Both the position numbers and the translations under genes were made by a program. From contig CM075938.1 of the NCBI GenBank assembly GCA_038030265.1, forward strand, positions 18,329,009 to 18,393,008: 64,000 nucleotides of DNA, written 5' to 3'. Numbering within the stretch: position 1 is the first letter of the stretch; every line of letters begins with the position of its first letter. Shown one piece after another: positions 9,801 to 18,868 of this stretch. The notes beneath the pieces are model-generated. The model had not been told where the DNA came from, did not search any database, and saw nothing but the letters and a program-made list of their open reading frames with translations. Source of the stretch: Corythucha ciliata (lineage: Eukaryota; Arthropoda; Insecta; Hemiptera; Tingidae).

Positions 9801-11587
9801 CTCGAAGCGAATGATTAAACTTACAGCACTCGGTATAAGCCCTCGGTGCTCGGTATCGACGCTCCTGCACGTGTTCATTTGTGTTCCTCCCAATGGACTT
9901 ATTGTGGTGCCTGGGTCGAGTGGGGAGAACTGTAGGGGATCCGCCTTTTAGAACACAATTCTGTATTCTGCTTGTGTTGGAGTGGGGCGAGGAGTGGTTT
10001 CTGGTTTATCTCTTTATTCGGAAATCGCTGGACTACAACCTTTACATTTTATCGAAAAATCTGTATCTTTTTTTGTCCATTCTCACAGTCGTACAGAAAA
10101 CTTGCGAAAGAGTTTCACCCCGACAAAAACCCCGCGGCGGGTGATAAGTTTAAGGAAATCTCCTTCGCCTACGAAGTGTTGTCAGATCCGAAAAAACGTG
10201 AAATCTACGACAGGTATGGCCTCGAAGGCCTTCAGTCGGGTGGTGGAATGCACGACGGTATGGGCATGCACGAGGATCTTTTCTCACAGTTGTTCGGCGG
10301 AGTATTTGGCGGTATGCGACGACCGCGAAAGACGGAGGATGCGATGCACAACTTCAGGTACCTAACGTTTTTTTTTTTTAAAAAAAAAAGGGGGGGGGTC
10401 AGAAAGAAAACGTTTTAAAATCTAATCGATTTTTCAGAGTTACATTAGAAGATTTGTACAACGGTAAAACTAGCAAATTGCAACTAATGCGAAATGTAAC
10501 CTGCTCGTCGTGCAATGGTCACGGGTCAAAGTCGGGCCAGTCGAATCCGTGTCGCTCGTGTAGCGGTCGTGGGTTCAAATCTACGTATACGCATCTATCG
10601 CCGACTATTTCCCAGGAGATGCGAACGAAGTGTACCGTCTGCAACGGTGAAAGTGAGTTAACGATTTCATTTCACTAAAAATAATATAAAGGATCCCAGC
10701 TTTATTATTGCATGTTTATGCCTAGGGTTCGTCATTTTGGAAAAAGACAAATGCACCGTTTGTCAAGGGCAAAAAGTTGCCAGCGAGACGGTCATTTTGG
10801 AATTGAACATCGAAAAAGGCATGCATGACGGGGAAAAGATAGTTTTTCGGGGGCAGGGTGACTCATTGGTAGGTGTTCTCAATAAATTCATTCGTCTTCA
10901 AAAATGTATCAAATTTTAATTGTTTTTCAAAAGCCCGGCCTAGAGGCTGGAGACGTTCTGATAGTACTTCACGAAGAGTCGCACGAAAGATTCAAACGAG
11001 TGGGAGACGATTTATTCTATCACTGCAATCTTCCTCTGATTGACGCTCTTTGCGGTTTCTCACTCTGTATCAAACAGCTGGATGGACGAAATTTGCTCGT
11101 GAAGAGTCCTCCGGGGAACGTGATTGCTCCTGGTAATGCTGCAGCCTCTTTTGAGTCCTCAATTAACTTATTTAACGTTATTTTTTTATTTTTTTTCAGA
11201 CAAGTTGATGGCTATTCCTGAAGAAGGAATGCCCGTTAAAAACGCTATTTACGACAAAGGAAATCTGTACGTTAGATTTGAAATTGTTTTTCCCCCTCCA
11301 AATTTCACGTCAGAAGCTAACTTACAGGCAAGCCATTTTTTTTTTTTTTTTTCTGCTTAAAAATGCCTTCTCTTCACGTTTTCATAACCTAATTAACACC
11401 ACAGGCGTTAGAGACTCTCCTTGGACCTAAACCTGAAGTGACAATCCCCGAAGATGTTGAAGACGTGAATCTCAACGACTACGACAAAGAGGAAAGCAGT
11501 GCTCGTGGTGGACGAAGCGGTGGTGGTGAAGCGTACGATGAAGACGAAGGCCCGCCGCAAATGGGATACGGTTGCGCGCAACAATAA
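3863..11587 (+). CDS. DNAJA2: DnaJ homolog subfamily A member 2 (type I HSP40)
   Basis: Cytosolic HSP70 co-chaperone that delivers clients and stimulates HSP70 ATPase. Seven exons: 3863-3931, 10089-10357, 10438-10652, 10726-10868, 10934-11132, 11200-11327, 11405-11587; the phases join without breaks to 401 residues (human DNAJA2 has about 412). J domain: DTKLYDIL, then HPD at residues 33-35 (KEFHPDKNP) and [21 protein letters not shown] Gly/Met/Phe-rich linker with [14 protein letters not shown] follows. The cysteine-rich domain has [24 protein letters not shown] and CTVCQGQK; the third repeat ends in Arg, not Gly, at an exon join, and the fourth also lacks the final Gly. The C-terminal peptide-binding domains include [16 protein letters not shown] and [20 protein letters not shown]. 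It ends CAQQ, a CaaX farnesylation motif as in DNAJA1/2. Intron 1 is 6157 bp and full of transposons; the other introns are 65-80 bp. Intron 6 is GC-AG. DNAJA1 is the alternative, but the N-terminal start and [10 protein letters not shown] favour DNAJA2. Confidence 0.93.
6653..6903. mobile_element. MITE with ~30-bp imperfect TIRs (copy 1)
   Basis: Both ends read inward as CCAACGAT-TATAAA then CTGGATTGCTCA, so the element begins and ends with the same inverted sequence. A homologous copy in the opposite orientation, sharing internal stretches such as CTCTCATCCACTTT and AGCAGTGATGAGCAATCCAG, lies at 60644-60880. No long coding frame is convincing. It sits in intron 1 of DNAJA2. Confidence 0.75.
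7158..7557. mobile_element. MITE with GGTCCGTTCC TIRs, interrupted by a second MITE
   Basis: Ends are GGTCCGTTCCATTGTTT and its inverse AAACAATGGAACGGACC. An uninterrupted relative of 123 bp is at 28432-28554. Here the sequence is split near its right end by the element at 7278-7536. The left flank and the right flank show no clean target duplication in this copy. Confidence 0.8.
7278..7536. mobile_element. hAT-type MITE nested in another MITE, 8-bp TSD
   Basis: A 259-bp element with perfect terminal inverted repeats of at least 23 bp beginning CATGGAGGTAGGAACAAGTG. It is flanked by an exact 8-bp direct repeat CGCGAAAC (7270-7277 and 7537-7544). The host MITE's other copy has the empty-site equivalent once (CTCGAGAAACAATGG). 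An 8-bp target duplication is the hallmark of hAT transposases. No coding capacity, so it is non-autonomous. Confidence 0.85.
7733..8432. mobile_element. hAT-like non-autonomous element with CCGGTCC clusters
   Basis: Left end TAGGGATGAAACCGG and right end CCGATTTCACCCCTA are imperfect inverted repeats of the general CAGGGRTG-type seen at hAT ends. Both subterminal regions hold dense CCGGTCCGGTC/GACCGGACCGG motifs in both orientations (7741-7860 and 8320-8425), which could be transposase-binding clusters. The 166-codon minus frame over the middle has no recognisable domain. No target duplication was identified. Confidence 0.6.
8437..8561. mobile_element. Short TIR element (copy 1)
   Basis: Ends TAGATCGACAAGTTTCT and its near-inverse AGAAACTGGTCAAGTTATA. 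A copy with the same interior (CATCTGGAAATTTGGGCCCT) is at 28640-28766. The element at 8567 begins just after its right end. Confidence 0.65.
8567..9014. mobile_element. Long-TIR MITE, arms ~120 bp
   Basis: Starts AAGCTTTGGTTTCCTAGAAA and ends with the inverse TTTCTAGGAAACCAAAGCTT. Inverted matching continues through 'gcggtgccgtaatat', 'cctagagagcgg' and 'cagcggcaccgcttc', giving arms near 120 bp around a ~200-bp centre. No recognisable coding region. Confidence 0.8.
9162..9367. mobile_element. MITE with CGTTGCAAAACT ends (copy 1)
   Basis: Begins CGTTGCAAAACT and ends AGTTTTGCAACG, with further internal AGTTTTGCAACG copies. The interior contains CTCGTGTTTAAACGC and CAGCGCTGAGCTAGATTGAC, both shared with the longer copy at 43498-43845. 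Confidence 0.75.
9423..9719 (-). pseudogene. Non-LTR retrotransposon RT C-terminal fragment
   Basis: A 98-codon minus-strand frame contains [20 protein letters not shown], then [30 protein letters not shown] and [12 protein letters not shown]. This order (SLxDRR, hydrophobic helix, CPxLLS, a basic FHVPxxRTNYG stretch, SLSxFKR end) is what I know from the very C terminus of jockey/CR1-like reverse transcriptase polyproteins. Only that tail is present, so it is a 5'-truncated relic inside DNAJA2 intron 1. Confidence 0.6.
11328..11404 (+). other. GC-AG intron in DNAJA2
   Basis: The donor reads CAG|GCAAGC and the acceptor ACCACAG|GCG. The phase (0) and the flanking protein ([18 protein letters not shown]) both require this join, and no GT lies nearby that keeps frame. 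GC donors with a strong CAG|GCAAGY context are a known minor class spliced by the major spliceosome. Confidence 0.85.
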
Positions 11588-11760
11588 AGTAAGTCGATTT
11601 TCGAGATAACTGGTGAAGGGGTCGTATAAAATAAAAATTTATAGTTTTTACATTATTTCTAGAATGGGAAACGGCTAGGAAGTTTACTATTAATAGGGCG
11701 GAATACGATACAAGAGTTCTCTCTCCTCTGGTTCATACCAACATCCCATTAAAGCTGTGA
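11588..11760 (+). other. Probable DNAJA2 3'UTR
   Basis: Immediately after the stop, AAAGTAAGTC at about 11587 and TTATTTCTAG ending at 11662 could delimit a small 3'UTR intron (11589-11662). AATAAA occurs at 11630-11635, within it. If the intron is not spliced, that AATAAA is the nearest polyadenylation signal. Confidence 0.4.
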
Positions 11761-11961
11761 TTTATACTGTCTGAAGGAAATTCGCGTGGTAACAATTTCA
11801 AAAACACGCACCCTTCAGTACCCCCTCCAATCATAAAAACAAATTTTTCGGCGTAGTATAATATTGTCTCTGTTTCGCGAGAGCTAATTTGTCTTTATTT
11901 TCGCGTCGTTCTTATTATAATAATTTCTAGTTTCCATAGAGAGCTGTAGGTAAATTATCAG

Positions 11962-12062
11962 GGCGAGTCCCCTACGCCCAAACCCCCAATCCTGGTTTTG
12001 ACGTCAGCTTTGTGTTTCGGTTGGGTGTGTTTTCCCTATGAAAAGATTAGGGGACTCGCCAC
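11962..12062. mobile_element. Short inverted-repeat element
   Basis: GGGCGAGTCCCCTA at the left and TAGGGGACTCGCC at the right form inverted ends about 100 bp apart. Probably a small MITE; no second copy was noticed in this window. Confidence 0.45.
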
Positions 12063-12095
12063 GAAAATTTACGTTTTTCACGATTTTATTTGTTC

Positions 12096-12243
12096 AAAGC
12101 CTGTTTTACACGAGTAAGTTTTTTGATCAAATTAGCCATTTTTTTCAAAAAATATCAGCTGACCCCTGCCAACAATTTAACTGTTTTAGTTCAGTTTGAA
12201 ACATTTTTTGGTCAAAAAACTTACTGGTGTAAAACGGGCTTAA
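12096..12243. mobile_element. MITE, TTAAGCC-type ends
   Basis: Left AAAGCCTGTTTTACACGAGT and right ACTGGTGTAAAACGGGCTTAA are inverted, continuing through AAGTTTTTTGATC/GGTCAAAAAACTT. The end motif resembles those of the elements at 21210, 22683, 58627 and 58900. Confidence 0.7.
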
Positions 12244-12618
12244 GGTCCTAAGAATAATTTTCCGTTCAACGTGTGTAGTGAGAGGCTTGCAGGCCAGTCC
12301 TCCCATAAATGTGAGGCATACACACTGAAAGTCCGTCGTAGTCTTTTTGCAAGCTCTTATTATTTCATTGCATTGCCAATTTTTTGTTTGTTTGTGTGTT
12401 AATGGCGGACGGGAGTCAAGGGACATCAAACAATATTAATTTTTGATTTACGAATCATTTTAGCGAGTCAAGTAGTCCTTTGCCTTACGTATTTTGCTCC
12501 AGTATTTCAATCCACCAACTAAAACACGCTGTACATAACATTTATCGAAGCAAAATGAGTAGGTTTATAAAGCTTATTAATTTATTTACTCGCAACAACT
12601 TCGATGATCCTTGTAACA

Positions 12619-13190
12619 ATGTCCGATGTCATCACTGATGAAGAACAAAATGGAGAAGACGAAAACTGTGAAAAGAATGTTGAAGAAGTGAGTTGGCTTT
12701 TGTTTCTTTTCTTTTTTTAAACAAAAAATCGAATATTATACGAGTGTCAATTTTATTATTGGCCAGAACTTTCAAGGAATTCCACCTTGTATTGATTTGC
12801 TGCCCTTCATTCTTTTTAATTTTTGCTGAAATCGACCTTCATGGGGTTTCAGAAACCCGAAAACTCATTTTTTTTTCTCATCCTTACGTACAGGTTTTCA
12901 AATGCCACTCAAAAGTGGCGAAGACTATCCTCCTTCCTCCCTGTAAGAATTACGGAAAATATCCCGACCGTAAGTTGTTTTTTCCCCTTATTTCCTCTCT
13001 TTGAATCAATTTCCACAATGCCATGATCCTGTAGTGGTGAGATAAGAGAGAGGGAGAGTTTTCACCTACGAAGAATGACAAAATGAGGAAAAATGATTGG
13101 ACCCTACTCATCGGTTTAATGAAAAATCGCGGATTATTCTTCACGTCAGAAGAATTCAGTTTCAGAACAGTTAGAACGTTCAGAAAAAAG
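12619..13190 (+). CDS. Candidate unrecognised gene, 5' exons only
   Basis: I do not recognise this gene. ATG at 12619 opens an acidic 23-codon stretch (MSDVITDEEQNGEDENCEKN...) ending exactly at a consensus donor GAA|GTGAGT (12688). Downstream, 12894-12969 is bounded by TACGTACAG and GTAAGT and reads VFKCHSKVAKTILLPPCKNY... in phase. A third piece ending at AAAAAAG|GTTGGT (13190) reads SEEFSFRTVRTFRKK and could start at 13150 after TTCTTCACGTCAG, which fits phase 1; a longer version would begin further upstream. After 13190 the locus runs into repeats, so the remainder is not seen. It may be a small single-copy gene, a TE-derived frame or chance. Good splice sites plus three compatible phases are the only support. 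Confidence 0.35.
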
Positions 13191-13439
13191 GTTGGTGCTT
13201 CAATTTTTTTTACAATGTTATTATTATTCTATTATGCTTCTTATAATATGCTAATCATTAAGGGCGTCCCCACTAGGTTAGCGGGTAGCAAGGACTTTTA
13301 TGGTGGGGAACAGGGCCGTCTTCAGGCGGAAAACAGGGGGCCCCGCTTCAGGGGGGACCCCGGATTCTTCGTATTTTTTGTCCAATATATGGGAAGAAAG
13401 ATTTTCGTCAATATCGTCTATCGAAAGGCGACCGACGTT

Positions 13440-13905
13440 GGTCGAATCTTCGGTTTTTGATTCGTTTTGATTTGATTTGTGGCTAAAATCAAGCAAAACA
13501 CTAATTCGCGCTTAAAATTAAGGAACAGATAAAGTTGAAAAATCGGAAATTCACTGTTTTTGGTGACAACTTCGTGGCAAAAAACGAAACTAAGTGTGAA
13601 TTCGCGGCTTAAATAAAGAAAAAGCGCTTGTTCACCAAAATTGAGAAATCTCACGGTTTCCAACGGCCATTTTGTGGCTGAGATAAAGAGTGAATTAATG
13701 TCTAAAGCTAAAGAAATTGCTAATTCGTGGCTGAAATCAAGAAAAACTCATATCGTCGACTAAAATGTGTGAAAAGCGCTAATTGAGAAAACGCGTTCAT
13801 TCACAGCTAAAATTGAGAACACGCCAATTCGCTGATAAAATTGAGAATGCCGTAAATTCGTAACTGAAATTTATTGTGAAAAAACTCTAGGAAAAATCGC
13901 TAGCT
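13440..13905. repeat. B-repeat array, minus orientation
   Basis: Units of about 30 bp reading CTAATTCGCGGCTAAAATTG then GAGAAAAAGCG, strongly diverged from one another. This is the reverse complement of the B arrays at 35575-37130 and 61850-62610. It abuts a CAGGGGCGT end at 13911. Confidence 0.75.
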
Positions 13906-13910
13906 AACGA

Positions 13911-14340
13911 CAGGGGCGTTGACAGCCTTTGATCTACGGGCGGGTAGCTTCACGTGAGCACAAGTCAGATGAATCCCAATGACTATTGCGGGCTTATATT
14001 CGAGGATGAATCCCCAGAAAGAGAACTCGGCTCGGGAAATCGTCAATTTAACCACAGAAACTGAATTACCACAGATCGTTAACCGTCAAAGCCTAACATC
14101 TCTGCTGGGAAACTGTCGTTGTTGCATTGTATTCCCGATTTCCGTCCAATAACTGACAGTTTTTCCCCCAGATAGTGATAATTTTACAACTAAACTTGGA
14201 ATTTGCGTCTCCTTGGACGGAAACGGTAATTTAGTTCCCAAAATGGACTCTTCTGTCGTAGAGACGAATTGCTTCTTGTTAGGAACTGGCAGGCCTGTAA
14301 ACTGTCAATTTGTAGTCATCAAGAAGCGCGTAGGCTAGCA
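13911..14340. mobile_element. hAT-like end with conserved 400-bp interior (copy 1)
   Basis: Begins CAGGGGCGTTGACAGCCTTT, the kind of end often seen on hAT elements. The following ~400 bp are homologous, in inverted orientation, to 35130-35553: shared landmarks include CTTTGATCTA, the GGGTAGCTT stretch, 'acaagtcagatg' and 'cctaacatctctgct'. No transposase is present. Confidence 0.65.
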
Positions 14341-14462
14341 CATGAATCATGATATTTGGAAATGGCAGCTTTTGTGAAAACATCGCATGATGTCTGGTAC
14401 TGAAGGGGCTTGCGTGAAATAGAGATTTTTACGGGCTATTACATTGCCAGACTTATTTCTGT

Positions 14463-15065
14463 GAAAAGTATGATTTCAATGAGCCAACCCCACGATATTG
14501 GGTTTTAAGCGAACCCAAAACCCACGACATTGGGATTTAGTTGTTCAGCAAGAAAACATCACAAAATTAGCGTTTAAGTGAGCCAAGGCGAGCAAATCAA
14601 ACGAAATTTGCGGTTTCATTAGCCAGAACCGCAAAAATGCTTTGATTAGGGTGCTAGAACCTTGTAATTGTAATTTTGAATGAGGCTACCCTGTGAAGTT
14701 GGGGGTTCATAAAAAAGTCGAGAAAGTTTTGGGTGTTAGAGATATTTTACTCATTTTTATTGACCTAGACATGCGATAATTTTGTTTTTTTTTTTTAATG
14801 AGAAAAACCTCGCGAAATTGGGTTTTCAGCGATAAAACAACCACGAAACTAGATTTGTAGCGGGGAAAAATACGCAAAAGGTTTTTTTAGTGAGTCAGAC
14901 CTGCCTGAAATCCGTGAAATTTGTCTTTTTATCACACCACCTCGTGAAATTGGTATATCAGCTACATACCCTGAATTTCCGAGGTGAAAACTTTCTCCTG
15001 GCTCCTGAGGACGAAAAATTCCGTTTTATTAGCTCACGAACTATGTTGTGTTATAAGAGCTGGAT
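14463..15065. repeat. A-repeat array, plus orientation
   Basis: About twenty degenerate units of ~30 bp: 'gagccaaccccacgatattggg', 'gagccagaaccgcaaaaatg', 'gagaaaaacctcgcgaaattggg' and similar. Follows the hAT-like end at 13911 with about 120 bp of intervening sequence. Confidence 0.75.
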
Positions 15066-15181
15066 TGAGAATGTCCGTTAGAATTTCGATCACTGGAAAG
15101 ATAAGATTCCGGGATACGGGTAAATGATCCGCCGGCGAGTGCAATTTAGCTAGGTCACAATGTTTTTGTGGATAAAGAGTT

Positions 15182-15314
15182 ATAGCGTTTTCCATTCTAC
15201 TCTAGAGCAATCATTTCCACTCGTCCTCTCTGAATTAAAACATTATGTTAATCGAGAAGATGGGTGGAAATGAATTGCTCTAGTGCAGAATTTTATGTAA
15301 ATGGAAAACGCTAT
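15182..15314. mobile_element. MITE, ATAGCGTTTTCCATT ends
   Basis: Ends ATAGCGTTTTCCATT and AATGGAAAACGCTAT with inverted matching continuing through CTAGAGCAAT and CATTTCCAC. About 133 bp, non-coding. Confidence 0.75.
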
Positions 15315-15339
15315 TAATTTTCAGATCAGGGGGGTTGTA

Positions 15340-15512
15340 ATAGAAAAGTTAAACACATGTGAGATGAGATGAGATTTTCTTTGACAGCTAAATGTATGCA
15401 CACTTGGCTACGAAATTCATTCTCATCTCGTCTCACACGTGGTTCACCACGTTTGTTTGTTTGTCACGGGAAAGTGAAACACGTGAGACGAGATGAGACT
15501 GAATTTCACAGA
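15340..15512. mobile_element. Hairpin repeat with GTGAGACGAGATGAG motifs
   Basis: ATTCTCATCTCGTCTCACACGTG and its inverse CACGTGAGACGAGATGAG form a hairpin at about 15411-15511. An extra same-sense copy (GTGAGATGAGATGAG) lies to the left at about 15360. Confidence 0.55.
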
Positions 15513-15608
15513 CTATAAACTGTTGTGATCAGCTAGATAACTGTGATCAGACATTTGGCGTAAAATATTTAGCCTCGGGGCGAGTGACTGTTGGACCCAA
15601 CACCGGGC

Positions 15609-16260
15609 TTTTTTTTTTTTTTGGTGGCAAGCCGAGTCCGGCGACGCCAAGGCCACCAGTGGGCCCCTACGTCATACCCATTGAGACTCCCGTACTCGGA
15701 AGGACTAGCTCGGCTCCCCAAACCTCCTTACCCTCCCTAGAAACTCCAGACCCCCTGAGCAATGGAGAATTCTAGTTCGGTCAGCCTATCCGTCCGAATA
15801 CTGCCATTCTTGCCGCCGCGAATCTATCACAGTCGCAAAGAACATGTTTCATCGACTCCTCCCGCAGCCCACACCCATCACACGTTGGATCCGCTATCAG
15901 TCCCATCGTGTGCAAAAAAAATGACTCGTGTACGCTCCTACTATCGTTCTGGCTTGTATCCTTCCTAATCCCAACCACCACTTCGTTGTTTTGTCCTCGT
16001 ATTTATTCATCCCCTCTTTTGCCTGTCTGCAATGGGCCTCTGCCGCCCAAACAGCATGGGCCTCTCTCCTCGCCCATTTCCGAATTTCCCCCGTTCCTGT
16101 ATCCCTAGCCAAGCCTACTGCGGGCTCAGGGCCGATATACTCTGGCATGGCACCCACCCTAGCATAACTGCGTTGCCTGTGGCGGCAGCAGGGCCGATAC
16201 ACGCAATCTACAATCCGCCACCAGCCGTGATTTGACCACCAACTCCGGGCCTGGGGTGTT
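15609..16260 (-). pseudogene. 5'-truncated non-LTR retrotransposon, 3' end with poly(A)
   Basis: Read on the minus strand: GPEPAVGLARDTG, then IRKWARREAHAVW, CRQAKEGMNK and WWLGLGRIQARTIVGAYTSH in one frame. A second frame continues HTMGLIADPTCDGCG and EESMKHVLCDCDRFAAARM. This is the conserved region after the RNase H domain in many insect non-LTR elements (CRQAK, WLLxLxR, LxGLLTGH, a CxxCG...EHVLCxCP zinc knuckle). The frame change in the middle means it is dead. About 150 bp beyond the stop is a run of 14 A (minus strand; T at 15609-15622), the expected retrotransposon tail. The 5' limit is uncertain. Confidence 0.75.
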
Positions 16261-16379
16261 CTCGGAGTTTCGGGGTCGTCGATGACTTGAACTTGTGATT
16301 TGTGAGCACGGCTGGATACTTGAATGTTTATCATATGGCCTGAGAAGTTCGCGTTCATTAAAAGAGTCTACAATTTGGC

Positions 16380-17551
16380 CTATAGGAGCCGATTTGTGAG
16401 TAATTATACCTAAAAACTGACTATTTAACCGGGAAACAGTGACAATTAAATTTCCCGAGCCAAAAACTGTTAATTTTGTATCAGAAACACGTCTGATTCG
16501 ATGTGAAATAGGAATCCCACATTCCCGCCACTTGAAACGGATTTATCAGCCCAGAAGAAAAATAAAAAACAACTTCGTAATTTAGTTAAGAAGTAGACTA
16601 ATCGAGCTCTATTTCCTGCGACTCAGCCCACACGTTGATAAAGAAAAGTTACTTTGGTGTAGCTTTGGTGTTACTTTGGTGGTGGATAAGTAGCTTAATC
16701 TGAGCTGATATTTCGACGTGAGAAACTGTTACTTCTCGACGAGTAAAGCCATTTTCCTCAAAATGCATCTTAAAACTTGGACAGGAATCGTAATTAATAA
16801 GTTTACCCGTGACTTCGCCCTTTATTCCACGAATCTTGTGATTCCCCCCCCCCCCTTCAGAAATTGACTAGACCCCTGTAAGATTTGATAGCGCATCTGA
16901 CTTTGATGCGTCAAACAACCATTTCGTGATCGTGGGTATCATTTTTAGTCGCCTCGAAGGATTAAAAGTAGCAAAGACGAAATAATTTATCACCCTGAAT
17001 GCACCTATTCCCTTTGTGGTCCTTAGATGGGGCAAGCGAAGACTCCGTTTTTTTGACAGTTTTTTGCTCACTTCGAACGACTATAAAAGTTGACTACCCC
17101 ATCCTCTCCGCCCCCCTAAATGCCTGATTTGATTTATTGATCTTTGTACTTACATTTTACATCTTTCTCTTTTGCATGGCATAGGGTCCACGCTGGGCAG
17201 TTAGCAAGTGCTTCGAAATCGTGGTGAGGGGGGGGGGGCAAATTCGTGACCAAGTTACACATTAAAATGGCCACAGCTCCTCTTTTTCAACCAATTTTCG
17301 TGAATTTACAGGTTGTGAAGTTGCTTTTGGTTTGCTTCATTTTTCTTTTTTTTAATTCCTCCAGATATGGGTAGCTTTTTCTTTTCTTGTTGATGCCCAT
17401 TCCCATATCTTCATTGTGCATTATTTTGCTGAACTCCTGTGAATATTTTTGTTACAGTTTGAAGTATGTGAAGGGTCTTGCCTATTAGGGTTGAATCCTT
17501 TAATATTTAGAACACGAAAACCGGCTTACAGTGAACCGGGTGCCCGGGTTA
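16380..17551. other. No gene; diverged 'aaactgac' repeats at left
   Basis: 16385-16510 has repeated phrases such as 'aaaaactgactattt' and 'aaacagtgacaatt', which recur at 34700-34790, 44690-45000, 46240-46540 and 52660-53000 and may be a third diverged repeat (C). The remainder to 17551 is AT-rich with C and G homopolymer runs near 16847 and 17228 and no convincing coding region. Confidence 0.35.
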
Positions 17552-18868
17552 TACAGGATGTATGCGAATAAGTGTAAAGAAAAAAAATGGTAAAAGTAGA
17601 CCTTATTTGCGATCGAAAACACCCCATATCTAGGAGATATAGGAGATAATTACACCCCATATATAGGAGATAATTCATTTTTCAATAAAAGTCAACCCCC
17701 AAACTAAACCATTGCTTACATTGTCCATAATAAATCTACGCCTATCGACTTCCCACGGATCAGAAAAACTTCCTCAACGTGTCCCTTTCAAAATTACTCA
17801 TGAGCGTTTGTTTAATTAACTGGCGATTTTTCGGCAGATATGACCATTTTACAGAAAAATTAGTGATTTGATTTTCCTATTCAAAATCGCTTGCTTTTTA
17901 CCTGTAAATACAAACAATCCTTTCGAATTTCAGCATGCTAAAAATCATTAAAACCTCGTCTGAAGCGGTTCTTGGAATGGACTGAATATGAACGCTCACC
18001 AAATTATCAAAAGATATGGCTCCGGCAGCTGGCTGTCGTCGCTGTCGACTGGAATGCATTTAATTAAATTTCGAATTTCAGTAAATTAGCGATTATTTGG
18101 CAGAAATTGCTAGATAAAAGTAGATAGTCACGCTAAGTAGTAATTTTTGTCGAATAATCGCAAATTAACCGAAAACTTCGAACTTCGTAGTAGTGAAATG
18201 CACTTTATTCGACAGCCAGCTGCTACAGCGACATTTTTTGATACTCTGGTTGGCGTTCACAGTTGGTTACATTCAATGGACCACTTCAGGTGAGGTTTTC
18301 ATGACGCTGAGCATGTTGAAGTTCACAAGGATTGTTTGAATTTTACAGTTAAAAGCAATCACTTTTGAATAGGGAAATCACTATTTTTTCTACAAAATTG
18401 TAATTTCTGCCGAAAAATCGCCAATTAATGAAAGAAACGCTCATGAGTAATTTTGAAAGGGACACGTTGAAGACGTTTTTCCGATCCATGGGAAGTCGAT
18501 AGGTGCAGTTTTAGTATGGGCAAGTGGGGGATGCCTTTTATTGAAAAATTTAAAATCTCCGTTTCGCACAACTTTGGAAGAGCTGCCGAAGACACAGAAA
18601 ATAATTATTTTTGACGAAAATAGCTAGGCCTGACAGAAAAGAGTGTGGTCTTCCCAAATCCATCGTCAAAAGTTGCAGAAAGTCAGCTGGGAAGCGAGTT
18701 ACTCGCATTTAGTCAAGGAAAATGATGTTATCCTAAAAATAATTATTATGTTTAAAAAATCATATCTCGAGTGGTTTTGATTTTCGGACCATGGCTTGTG
18801 GGGTGTTTTCGATCGCGAATGAGGTCTACTTTTAAACAATTTTTTTCTTTACTCTTTTACGGAACAGG
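17552..18868. mobile_element. Foldback element, ~1.3 kb
   Basis: Outer arms carry AAAGTAGACCTTATTTGCGA and then TCGAAAACACCCCA, matched by their inverse near 18790-18850. Inner arms match too: CCTATCGACTTCCCA... and CTCATGAGCGTTT (17745-17815) invert at 18430-18500, and 'ctgaagcggtt...' at 17960 inverts near 18280. The centre is about 18170. It is a decayed long inverted repeat. Its tip TACAGGATGTATGCGAATAAGTGT resembles that of the 37954 element. Confidence 0.75.

Noticed and set aside
9748..9808. Hairpin resembling a microRNA precursor (GAGCACTCCAACCAAAT / inverse)
   Set aside because: The stem has bulges, is short, and the CTCCAACACCAAAT-like arm looks like transposon debris. There is no evidence of a mature arm.
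10089..10357. DNAJA2 third and fourth zinc motifs lacking final Gly as evidence of a pseudogene
   Set aside because: All seven exons join in frame with good splice sites, the HPD and CaaX motifs are intact and the changed positions vary in the family. It looks functional.
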